From Amanita rubescens (taxonomy: Eukaryota; Basidiomycota; Agaricomycetes; Agaricales; Amanitaceae): DNA of 64,000 nucleotides. A program made the position numbers and the translations under genes. The DNA lies in assembly GCA_015039365.1 (NCBI GenBank), contig WION01000154.1, positions 1 to 64,000 of the forward strand. Reading direction: 5' to 3'. A model generated the notes under the pieces. That model saw only the letters and a list, made by a program, of their open reading frames with translations, was not told the origin of the DNA and ran no database searches. Shown in pieces: positions 13,975-24,270 of the stretch (its first letter is position 1; the number at the start of each line of letters is the position of its first letter).

Positions 13975-16762
13975 ATGTCACTTGATTCGGGCGGCCAGAT
14001 TCTCTTATTGCACCTGATGCTGTCTATTCTTCGCGACAACAAGAAGGTATGCGACGTTGCCAAGCGTAGTATATGAGCTCTGCTTAGGTTCCAGCAGCTC
14101 CAGCAGCCCGGATCCTCCTCCACGCCCGTCACGACCGGAGCAACTTCTCTCAATCTTCTGAGCAAACTGTTATCCAGGGATGACTACATTAGCGCTGCGG
14201 AAAAGCTAACACAGGCCTCGCATATAATGAATCTCTTGGAATTCATGCTACATGTGCTTCGTAATCGTTACCTATCGAGTTCTGATGCAACCGTAAACAT
14301 CAGTCAGCGAGCAAGACGTCTTATGTTTAAAATTATATCGAAGAGGCCCATCGTGCCACGGTCCCTTACCGTAACTGGAGTCAGCATGTCGGACAAGCGC
14401 GACTACATAGGTCGCGGTGGTTACGGCAATGTTTTCAAGGGCGATTTTCGGGGCGCGGTCGTTGCACTAAAAGTACTTTACAAAAATGACGCTAACAACC
14501 TTGTAAGTTTCCATTGCCTGTTCTTGAGGCGTCGTTTATTCTCTTTTCAATAGCCATTTTGTCGAGAAGCATTGATGTGGTGTTCCCTTAGGCACAACCT
14601 CGTGCTACCATTCATTGGAATCCATAAAGAGAAAGATGGAACGGCCTTCCTCGTGTCGCCATATATGAAGAATGGGACTTTAGCTCAATGGCGGAAGAAC
14701 ATAAACCCATCCATAGCCCAAATAACTGAACGCGTATGGTTTTCCCCCGTTCGCTCTTCATTGATACTCACTCTCGAGAAAGATCCTAGAAGTGGCCCAA
14801 GGCATGGAGTACATCCATTCGGAAGGTGTGGTTCATGGTGATATACGTGGGGTACGCTGCCTAAACACAGTCATTCCAATGCTAACCTTTCTTTTCAGGA
14901 TAATGTCCTCTTGGACGATAACTTTCACATTCAAATTGCAGATTTTGGATTAACTCGTCTTCTGGATGCTACGAATACCCGTTCGGGTGCGAAGCACCTC
15001 AACTTCGCGGCCCCAGAGTTATTTGGATGCTTGGAGGACGCTGATGACCCCTTCGCCGACGATCCAACAAGAACGCAAATGTCAGACGTTTACGCATTCG
15101 GATGTATCTATTATGAAGTGCGTCGCAAAAACATGCCGATGCCCTTGCTAAATTGCCTAGATCCATTATGATAGTATACCATTCGCCGGTAGACAGGATA
15201 TACAAATCATGGCCCTTGTTACTCGAGGTGGTCGTCCACCTCGACAAAATGAGCCACCTTTGAGTGATGAGGCATGGGAGTTGATCCAGCAATGTTGGGT
15301 GAAAGAACCACCGAGGCGACCAAGGATGAAAGGTGTCGCAGAACAGATGACGGCTATTTCTCAATTCCTAAGCGAGGGGAAGAAAAGGAAAAAGAAAAGA
15401 AGAAAAAAAAGTACTCAAAATGATGGGATGTTGCAAGATGCATCTTTGTCCCCATCAACGTCCAGTACTATGGTGCGCAAGACTGTTCCTTCGACGGTTC
15501 TCTACTGATATTTTACAATTCATATCAGCCTCAAAGAAACGAACCCACTCTTCGGCCGTCGGCAGGGCAAACCGATTTTGACGAAGACATAGAACTCCCT
15601 AGCGATTACATGAAACCGAGCGGCAATCCGCTGCATGGCTATCGGTATGTATCACCTTTGGGGTGGACAGACTTACGGGATGGTAAGTGTAGCCTTTCGT
15701 CCTCAGAGCCTTACAGAATCGACTTAGAAGAAGTGCCCACATTGAATGAGCCAGCCATTAACGATTACGTGGAACTGAGCCACAATCCGTTGCCTGGTTA
15801 TCGGTATATGGCACCTTCGGTGTGGACGGACATGCATATGCGGTATGGTGAGTGTAGCTTTTCGTCCTCAGAGGCTTACAGGATGGACTTAGAAGAAGAA
15901 GCGCCCGCATTGAATGAGATAAACGAGCCAACAGATCCTGACGAAGACATAGAATACACTGGCGATTACACGGAACTGAACCACAATCCGGTGCATGGCT
16001 ACCAGTATGTAGCACCTTCGGCGTGGATGTACACTACGCAGGATGGTAGGTGCAACTTTTCGTCCTCAGGGGCTTACAGAATCGACTTTAGAAGAAGAAG
16101 CGCCCGCATTGAATGAGGTAAACGAGCCAACCGATCCTGACGAAGACATAGAACACACTGGCGATTACACGGAACTGAACCACAATCCGGTGCATGACTA
16201 CCTGCATGTAGCAGGTTCGGCGTGGACAGACATGCATATGCGGTATGGTGAGTGTAGCTTTTCGTCCTCAGAGGCTTACAGGATGGACGTAGAAGAAGAA
16301 GCGCCCGCATTGAATGAGATAAACGAGCCAACCGATCCTGACGAAGACATAGAACACACTGGCGATTACACGGAACTGAACCACAATCCGGTGCATGGCT
16401 ACCGGCATGTAGCAGGTTCGGCGTGGACGGACATGCATATGCGGTATGGTGAGTGTAGCTTTTCGTCCTCAGAGGCTTACAGAATCGACTTTAGAAGAAG
16501 AGGCGCCCGCATTGAATGAGATTAAGGAGGAAGCGGCTGACGCCGAAGATGTCAAGTTCTTCGACGGTTTGAACCTGGACGAATCCGAGGTCTATTTCAG
16601 CACGCTTCAAATAGACATTGAAGTGCTAATCCTTCCTTTCAGGACAATAAGCACGCTAAAATTGGGGAGTTTGGTCCAAGCCGAGTCGCTAATGGCCGAA
16701 TTAATAGCCAACGCAGGGTGACACAGCCTCAGAAGAAGAGGGGACCACGTTCAATGAGATAA
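13975..16762 (+). CDS. TKL-type protein kinase with tandemly repeated acidic tail (kinase 1)
   Basis: Thirteen exons close in phase and give 737 residues: 13975-14046, 14095-14502, 14554-14733, 14783-14851, 14899-15117, 15161-15472, 15529-15682, 15728-15847, 15893-16045, 16092-16247, 16293-16448, 16495-16589, 16643-16762. The kinase domain shows the glycine loop GRGGYG (130-135), the ATP lysine in VVALK150, the helix-C Glu in FCREAL, the catalytic loop HGDIRGDN with D240 (HGD in place of HRD, usual in fungal TKL kinases), DFG at 258-260, AAPE, SDVYAFG and the final RRPRM arginine. The N-terminal 120 residues are helical and shared with the next two kinases. A lysine-rich hinge (KKRKKKRRKK) follows the kinase domain, then five acidic repeats. 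The 3' end is uncertain: splicing from about 16673 to an acceptor at 16735 would add a sixth repeat and end near 16902. Confidence 0.85.
15683..16494 (+). repeat. Tandem exon-intron repeat in the kinase 1 tail
   Basis: Five intron copies sit at 15683-15727, 15848-15892, 16046-16091, 16248-16292 and 16449-16494. They are spaced 165, 198, 202 and 201 bp apart, so about 200 bp of exon plus intron has been tandemly duplicated. Each intron begins gtgagt, gtaagt or gtaggt, contains cttac and ends ttag or gtag. Each spliced exon unit is 40-52 residues with the core EEEAPALNEINEPTDPDED, then a Tyr/His-rich part around NHNPVHGY. Confidence 0.85.
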
Positions 16763-16902
16763 ATGAAGAAGTAGCTGACGCCGGGATCAAAGGTGTCAGG
16801 GAGTTCTTGAACGTTTGGAACTTGGACGAAGCGTCTATTTCAGGACGCTCCAGACAAACTACGAGGCGTATCGAGACTGAACAGTGTAGGGGTAAACAGT
16901 AG
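16495..16902 (+). repeat. Diverged duplicate of the kinase 1 terminal exon
   Basis: Sequence from 16495 to about 16615 recurs at about 16735-16860 with substitutions and small indels. Shared blocks include gctgacgccg and the gtctatttcag segment. The second copy stays open in the acidic frame to a stop at about 16902, so it may be a further coding repeat rather than UTR. Confidence 0.6.
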
Positions 16903-17667
16903 AAAAAGTATGCAATTAAGAACGAGCCTATCAACTGCACATTTGTACATTGTATGTTATAGTTGGAGTTTATGATAACTGTATCCAGTTGTCTGTTCGC
17001 GCCGGCATTAAATCGATGGATCGCCAGCTGGGCTGCAGGGGAGACGTAAATGAGATAGAGATGAGGATGAAAGTTGGACACGTAAAAGATTCCGAGATTT
17101 AATAGAATCAACATAGCCCGGCCTGAGTCCCGTACGGTTCCACGAGACCTTCGCCAATTGGACAGGATTTCCCTGTTGCTCAAAAAAATTAAAGTAATCC
17201 CTTGAAGGGTGATATCGTAGTTGAAATCCCTAAGGGGAACATTGGAAGATGGTAGGTGGATATGTTGGATTTGACTTGAAGGAGGCTCTGGGCGGGATAA
17301 ATGAGTCGCGGAGGAGAATTTGTGCAGCCTAAGTAGAGCGCTCTTGTTGCTTGCACGGTGATTTATTGAAAGAGAGTGTGCGGGGCTGAGCGCTGAAGCG
17401 CTGAACGTTGAACGCTGGTGTATGGGAGTGGAAGACAGCAAGTCGGGCCGGAATGTGACGTCGTATTACTAATACTATTACTAAGCACGTCACTACTCAC
17501 CGCCCGCTTACGTTCACTGGTTCAGACCATATGGCAACTCTAACAGCTTCAGTTGGACTGTCATCCACACGGTTAAGCGCTGCAGTCTTTGAGGCCCACC
17601 GCGCAGTGCGACTCCGTCAAGCCGAATTGAAACGGTAGCTACCACCAAACGGAAGCCATAGTATAAC

Positions 17668-19180
17668 ATGCAGCATGCTCCCGACAGCGATGCCCTCTCA
17701 TCGCTGCTATTTATAATCAACGATAAGAAGGTTCGTAACCTTGAAAACCAAGGAATACACCTGCTTACTTAATGGCCCATAGCCCGAATCCCCTATCACA
17801 TCTGTTGTAAACGCAATGATGATCGGCCTTATACGGGAGATTCTGTCCAGAGAAGACCATGTCAACCTTGCGACACGACTGAATCATGCCTCTGACACCA
17901 GAAACATACTCGATTTCTTGCTTTACTTGCTTCGTAACCGTCTTTTACCGAATCGGGATGACTCAGTGGACTTGAACAGACGAGCCAGGCGGTTCATGTT
18001 CAAAATCATGTCGGAAACACCGATCATGCCATACTCCTTAATCGTTACCGGAGTTAGCATGCCTGCTGAGCGGGATTACATTGGTAGTGGTGGTTATGGG
18101 CGCGTTTACAAGGGTGATCTACACGGGGCAGTCGTTGCACTGAAAGTATTGTACAAGTCTGATAACAACACGGTATGTCTTCCATGTCTTTCTTATAACA
18201 TCAGTAGTAACTTCTGTTTCGGCAGGCCTTCTGTGGAGAGGCGCTGATGTGGGGTTCCCTGAAGCACAAGTTCGTTCTGCCATTCTTAGGAATCTACGAA
18301 TTCGAAGATGGAAAGGAATCCCAACTCTGTCTCGTCTCTCCTTACATGTCAAACGGCACTCTAGCACAATGGAGAAACAAAGCAAATCCATCAATATCCG
18401 AGATAGAACATCGTGTACGGCTTTTCTATCTATCCTTAGCTCTCCATCGACGCTCACTCCCCTTTCTGAAGGTATTGGAAGTTGCCCAGGGAATCGAATA
18501 CATTCATTCGGAAGGCATAGTCCACGGGGACCTACGCGGGGTATCTTACTGGAAATGTCCTATCTCAGAATACTGACCATTCCCTCCAGGAGAATGTTCT
18601 CTTAGATTCTAATCTTCACGTTCAAATCGCTGACTTCGGATTAACCCGACTCTCAGATGCTACGAATACCCGGTCCGGCGCCAGGCATCTAAACTTTGCA
18701 GCCCCGGAATTATTCGGAATCTTAGAAGCGGACAATGATGAGTCTGATGATGTTCCTCCCAGAACACAAAGGTCAGACGTCTACGCATTTGGATGTCTTT
18801 ATTATGAAGTACGTCATAACAATTATTCTGATGCTTCTTTCTGACTTTTCTAGATTCATTACGACAGTATACCTTTTGCCGGTAAACAGGAAATACAGAT
18901 CATGACATTCGTCTTTCGGGATAAACGTCCACCTCGATTAGCTGAGCCGCCCTTCAGTGACCAGGCATGGCGGATAATTCAACGGTGTTGGGTGAGGGAA
19001 CCGTCTGAGAGACCAAGCATGGAAGATGTCGTGGAAAACATATCCAGACTTGCGTCTGTCCCAACCAATGTTCGAGATCACGAAATGCCGGAAAAGGTGC
19101 CATCGCCGCCGCTTATATCCATTATCACAGTGCGTATGCAAATATTCTTCCATGGGCAGTTCCATACTGATCCAGGTTAG
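17668..19180 (+). CDS. TKL-type protein kinase (kinase 2)
   Basis: Exons 17668-17730, 17783-18172, 18226-18414, 18472-18540, 18590-18808 and 18854-19129 close in phase and match kinase 1 exon for exon; the fourth and fifth are identical in length (69 and 219 nt). Motifs are intact: GSGGYG, VVALK, FCGEAL with the helix-C Glu, HGDLRGEN, IADFGL, AAPE, SDVYAFG, and a final RPSM arginine. All residues needed for catalysis are present. If read through at 19129, translation stops at 19180 (418 residues). However, 19130-19180 is a good 51-nt intron (gtgcgt..gttag) whose removal joins kinase 2 in frame to kinase 3. Start chosen at the ATG heading a first exon that ends NDKK, like kinase 1. Confidence 0.82.
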
Positions 19181-20548
19181 GTTCCTCGAAGGGACGACGA
19201 TATGCTCCCATCCCTACTTTCTTTACTCAATAACACGCAGGTGCGAAACATTTCACTGCGCCTACTGTTCTCAAGAGCATGTAGCCCGAATCTTCCATCG
19301 CGTCTATCGTAAACGCGCCAACTGTCGATCTTATGTTCAAGCTATTGTCGAGGGAAGACTATGCTACCTTTGCAGGGCATTTAACTCAGGCCTCGGACGC
19401 CAGGAATTTGATTGACTTCATGCTTCATTTGCTTCGTGAATGTCGCTTACAAAATCAAGATGTGAACGTGAATCTAGAACAACGAGCAAGGCAATTTATG
19501 TTTAAAGTTACCTCGAGGATACCTGTCATACCACCGTCTCTGATAGTGACCGGAGTCAGCATTCCGGCAGTGCGCGAATACATCGGCGCCGGTGGCTTTG
19601 GGCTCGTTTTCAAGGGTGAACTCCAAGGTTCAGCCGTCGCACTGAAAGTACCGTACAGGTCTGGAAACTCAGATGCTGTGAGTTCCTTTATTACTAACAT
19701 GCTGTCATGGCCCCATGCCTCAACTATCTCATTTCCTGCAGGCCCTTTGTCAACAGGCATTGATATGGCACTTTCTGAAGCACGAATTTGTGCTCCCATT
19801 TTTAGGAATCTATGTGGACGAGTTAACATCCCAAGCGTTCCTTGTTTCGCCGTATATACAGAACGATAATCTATGGCAATGGCGCGAGAAGGCAAATCCA
19901 CCAATGGCTGAGATACAAGAGCGTGTATGGTTTCTTCTCCTTCAGTTGATTATGTGCGCTCATTCCACGCAAGATACTGGAAGTCGCTCAAGGTCTTGAA
20001 TACATCCATTCGGAAGGCATCGTTCATGGCGATATCTCTGGGGTATATCACCTAAACGCCGGCTTTTAGGAGTTCTGACAATTTGTCCAGGTCAATGTCT
20101 TCCTGGACGCCAACTTTCATGTTCAAATCGCCAGTTTTGCATCAATCCGACCTGCTGGAGCTACGGTTATCGGATCAGGAGTGTCACATCTCAGGTTTAC
20201 CTGCGCCAGAATTATTCGAAACCTCCAAGCATGATGAAGGCCCTCCTCCGACCAGAACACAAATGTCTGACGTCTATGCTTTCGGATGTCTTTGTTATGA
20301 AGTGAGTTATAGTAAACATGCCGTATCATACTCTTGCTGAATTTCATAGATCCATTATAACAAAAGGCCCTTTTTTCGCATACCGACGGTACAGATCTTG
20401 AGTCCTCGTTATTCAAGGTGAACGTCCGCCTCGACTAGACGAGCCACCTATAAGTGATGGGATGTGGGACCTGATTCAGCGTTGCTGGGAGCAGCAACCG
20501 TCGAAACGGCCAAGAATGAAAGATGTCACGGAAACTCTGATGGCATGA
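19181..20548 (+). pseudogene. Decayed TKL kinase (kinase 3), probably spliced to kinase 2
   Basis: Exons 19181-19240, 19285-19677, 19742-19924 and 19974-20042 keep the family's intron positions and remain open: GAGGFG, the AVALK lysine, and HGDISG. The helix-C Glu has become Gln (CQQAL). In the exon from 20091 the DFG Asp is replaced (IASFAS), and an extra base before the APE region shifts the frame, giving a stop at 20232-20234. Downstream the family sequence continues in other frames: PELF, MSDVYAFG, then after another break DEPPISDG and KRPRM, ending at 20548. An ATG at 19202 could start it separately, but this is only 21 nt after the possible kinase 2 stop. Catalytically dead by sequence. 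Confidence 0.78.
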
Positions 20549-21302
20549 GTACGATATTTATGACACTAAATATTCAACTCGTCCTTTTTTTCTTCTGATA
20601 ATGGGAGACTGTAACTCGCTGGAAAAGCCAGGTCGATAGTTCGCTCAATGGCTGCAATCGATAGGATGTATATGAATGAACGCGACATGCGTATTAAATT
20701 CGTATATTGAGTATAACCGATGGTCATCGGAACTAGTAGTATTAGGCTCTACACGCTGGCACCGATATGTTACGTTGGCATTCTGTGCAGTGTGTGATAC
20801 ACCCATCTTGTTCAATGGACGGATCAACCTAGTACTCAAGCCTACTCGTCAATCGTTAGTTACAGGGTATCCCACTGATGAAAAGAGGACTCACAACGTT
20901 ACACAGCCCTTCTCGCTAGTACAACGTGATATATACCGGTGCATGAACAGCGGAGACCCCACGCTGACCATGAGTCACATTCGCCTTTAACGTGCTGGTT
21001 TTGGTGGAAGGAGATTGGGCTGGGTGGTCAGAGCCGGAACAGGAGCATGCTGAGATGTGATGACGGGGCAGCCAGCTCAGCGCGTGGTTATTATTGGTGC
21101 AAAGCTAGTGCGAATGGAGGGCGGCGCGCGGACATGGAGGTTTAGGGTTGTCAACTTGTTGTATTCGTACAGTATGAGATTGTGTAAGACGTGGGGAGTT
21201 GGTAGACTGCTACACGAAAGAGAGAGGGGTACAAGGCGGGATAAAATTTCAAGTAGTGAGTTGCTCATTGAGGCGAATTTGTTGTCGTGAGGTAGGCGGA
21301 GC
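20549..21302. other. Spacer after the kinase array, with a paralogous fragment
   Basis: No gene. The minus strand near 20820-20920 resembles 13395-13490: both have a donor-like gtgag, the segment gtaactaacgattg, and a related short exon just upstream. This is a degraded partner of the hypothetical gene at 13 kb. Confidence 0.45.
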
Positions 21303-21316
21303 AAAGTCGGTAAACC
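21303..21316. repeat. Left target-site duplication of the retrocopy
   Basis: aaagtcggtaaacc, exactly repeated at 22186-22199 after the poly(A). The leading A's overlap the tail on the right, so the unambiguous part is gtcggtaaacc. Confidence 0.85.
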
Positions 21317-22188
21317 AATCACGTACAATACTCTTCCCACTCCCTCGTCGACAAACACGAAGTTTGCTCTGTCAACGAATGCGAACACATCGGGTTCAAC
21401 GAGCCCGCCATTGATGAAACACCTATTGAGGCCTCTACGCAGACTGCGCCTCAAAACTCGACGACACTGCTGGCAGAAACGACTGCCACGACTCTACCCT
21501 CCCCTCCTTCTGAACTGCCCGAGGTCGGCATCAAGACCTCACCGCTCACCAACTACATCCACAAGTACATGCTTAAGGATGAAATTGAAACCGTTGAAGA
21601 CTGGCTTGACGAGCTATTCTCTTTTAGTATTACACCACCGATTGTCATCAGCGTCGACATCTGGGAATCCCTTGGCCTTGAATGGGAGCCCCTACCTCCT
21701 TTGCCATGCTATCCGCCGGCTTCCGTCACCATCGAGGTCATTGAACCTCTCGTCCTTCCTACTGGAGAACATCCAGTTTACGACAACAACATCGATGCCT
21801 CTGGGCTCGTCACGAATACCTTTATGGGGACCCAGAAATCCCCGTTCCATTGCCGGCGAGTGCAACGCATTCGTCGACGGCCACAGACATTCGGTGACCC
21901 CCTCGCCGAACTCGTATCTAACACCCCGGGTGCCGCCTATCTGGTCTGGTCCTTCGGGGGCGTCCCTTGGGATGTTCACTGAATGGATCACTGAAAGGGT
22001 AGGCCTCATGCACCCGCTCCTGTTTTTCTTGGTACACTTTTAGTACCTTTTTGTAAACACTTTAACACGCACATCTTCGATGCGCGTTACCCCATTATGT
22101 GACTTGTGTCATATTGCTTACCTTGTATTAATTTACCTACCTGCTCAATCAAATCCCTTTACATTTAAAAAAAAAAAAAAAAAAAAAA
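21317..22188 (+). mobile_element. 5'-truncated retrocopy (processed mRNA or LINE fragment)
   Basis: The insert ends in a run of 22 A (22167-22188) and is flanked by the 14-bp direct repeat aaagtcggtaaacc at 21303-21316 and 22186-22199. This is the hallmark of target-primed reverse transcription. A reading frame is already open at the left junction and continues to a stop at 21982, with PSPPSELPEVGIKT and DEIETVEDWLDELF, so the copied RNA was 5'-truncated inside its coding region. About 180 nt of 3' UTR precede the poly(A). A second frame (to 22043) takes over plausibly near 21815, suggesting an indel since insertion. I do not recognise the source protein. Confidence 0.82.
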
Positions 22189-22199
22189 GTCGGTAAACC
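22186..22199. repeat. Right target-site duplication of the retrocopy
   Basis: aaagtcggtaaacc, the partner of 21303-21316, directly following the A-run. Confidence 0.85.
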
Positions 22200-22388
22200 G
22201 GCCCGAGATGCCATTGTCGGAACCCCAGCGTAGGGTTCTGGTTTATCATAACTAACTCGACGGTATGGCTATCGGTTCGCCGTGTTTAGCTTGACCACAT
22301 CATGATTTTTGTATCCAAACGGCTTATGACTTGCGGGGGTAGTTATGATGCAATTTGACTTGACTTATGTACAGGACAATGCATTTTA

Positions 22389-24270
22389 TCACGCAAATGA
22401 CTGCAGCTCTATTGGATTTTCTTCGATTCCCTCAACTCGTTGATCACTTTCTGTACTTTCGTCGCTATACGTTGCCATATCTGGCATTCGGATAGAAAAT
22501 GTTTGATGCCATGTAGGGGTGCTGCCTTGCAGATGAGCTGCGGCCACGCGAAGATTTAGGATAAGTCTTGACGTCTATGGCGCACGTGTTACGAGAATAA
22601 CGATCCAGAAGAAGCACGATCACTCACTGCAAATGAATATGAGGTTATCATCCAGCTGGGGCGAAAATGAGCAAATTTCCCTGAGAAACCCCTGCTGTAA
22701 CTCACGGTGCAATTAAGGGTTCCAGAGGAGTCGGCGCAGCGAGAGTCATCGCCGCAAGAATCGCTGCAGAAACTACTAGCCGTTAGTAGACTTGCGCGTG
22801 ATTACAAAAAATATGGGAACTGACCCATCAAACTAATCAGACAATACTTTTAGTCGAAATGAAAGGTATGTGTGAAGGGAGGTTCTTACACGAAGTAATG
22901 CACAGTCCCATCTCGAAAAAAAGCCGTGAAAAGGGGAGGAATACGCCAAGCAGTATAAGACCGATTTCTCTGGAAAATCGCACGCCATCCTCTTGCAGAC
23001 AGGACTGAGTGTATTAGGTTCCACATTGTTAAAAGGAACAGAATAGCTTCCATGCCATGGTTAGTCAAGAGCGCGCTTCTGCGAATAATACGCACTGGGT
23101 GGGATCAAATTGGCTACCCTATCACATTGTGTTCAGCCCGATATGGGAAGGGAATGATGTTGCTTACCAGCCAGTAACACCAGTAAGGAGGTCTGAGGCA
23201 TGCAAGGTTGCCATACAACCGGGCCAGGGGACACCGGGAAATCGGAAAACGACATATGTGTTACCGGTTCGTATTCCAGTGTATAACACTGCCTATATTT
23301 TCTTCAGGTGGTAGCGCGACAACAGTGAAAGTACAAACGGCAAAATGGCCTAAATACAGCGTGAGTCCGACTTCGAACAGAGAATTCTGAATGATGCACC
23401 GGCCAACAAGAAAAGAAGGATTATTAAAACTTCGCAACACGATTAGCACACCAATCATCGCTAACAGCATCCATTCACCTCCACGACTTCGATTATAAAG
23501 GGCATGCACTCGTAACATGAGAATTACGTTTGAAAAAGTCGAGAAAACGAGGGGGCCTCCGCTGTGGATCGTTAACATGTTAAGCTCCATATAGTGATAC
23601 AGGTCACGCACAAGATAAGCAATAAAACATAGTGGCGGCAGCTTCAAAGACCGTCAAACACGGAGTTACCACCAGGGTGGAACCTGACTTACGTCTTTAA
23701 GTGCGCCATGTTAGACCTCGAGATACAAAAAAGCAGCCTGAGTAATCCATACCTGAGGAGAGTTCGACGTTCTTGTTAAGACTACAAAGATACCTCAGTG
23801 GCAATTCCGAAAGCACCAAGCGACCGACCAGAAACCGTTAATCTATATTCTACAGTCAGTCAGAATAAATGAATTGATTGAAATGCATAGCTTACGCAAG
23901 AATGGCCAGCCCATAATACCGAATGATTAAGTAAACGATTGTCGGAAAGGACCACTTTGCCCTGCACAATTGTCGAGTTCATATGCGGGTCGCGATGTCC
24001 AATTCGAATGATTTTACCTCCATATGTATGTAATCTCCAAAGTTCAGTCAACACGTGTTGGAAAGCGAACCATTGTCAGCTCACTTCATGTCCCGAAGTT
24101 AGAATAATGTCGTAGACCAGTACAGTGAATGCGGCCACTGCGTTAATCGAATTCAGAACACAAGGCAAGGAAGAGTCAAGCTGAAGCCCACTAGTTCCAT
24201 AGTTTGCTGCCCAGGCCAATCGGAGGTCATTGATCAGCACCTCTGACAGAGAGTCGTCTGGGGCGCTCAT
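22389..24270 (-). CDS. DUF6533-family multi-pass membrane protein
   Basis: The start is the ATG at 24270 (MSAPDDSLSEV). Exon 1 is 24085-24270, then 24018-24034, 23896-23961 and 23794-23842; the last two exons are 22628-22655 and 22389-22574. After splicing it shows the DUF6533 pattern: VYDIILTSGHE, ITYIWRAKWSFPT, LIIRYYGLAIL, then a membrane segment with NVILMLRVHALYN, and near the end RDGTVHYFV and SRLILNLR. About seven hydrophobic helices are expected. DUF6533 proteins are numerous in mushroom genomes and their function is unknown. The middle (about 23100-23790) and the segment at 22700-22886 are less certain; keeping frame at the latter seems to need an 8-nt exon (22825-22832). The C-terminus is acidic and Ser-rich. 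Confidence 0.75.

Noticed and set aside
16701..17441. A 246-codon open frame on the minus strand
   Set aside because: It lies antisense to the 3' part of kinase 1 and its duplicated exon, shows no domain and no introns, and its composition looks like shadow reading of AT-rich spacer.
21411..22043. 210-codon plus-strand frame as an independent gene
   Set aside because: It overlaps the retrocopy in another frame; only its last part may be genuine, after an indel in the copy.
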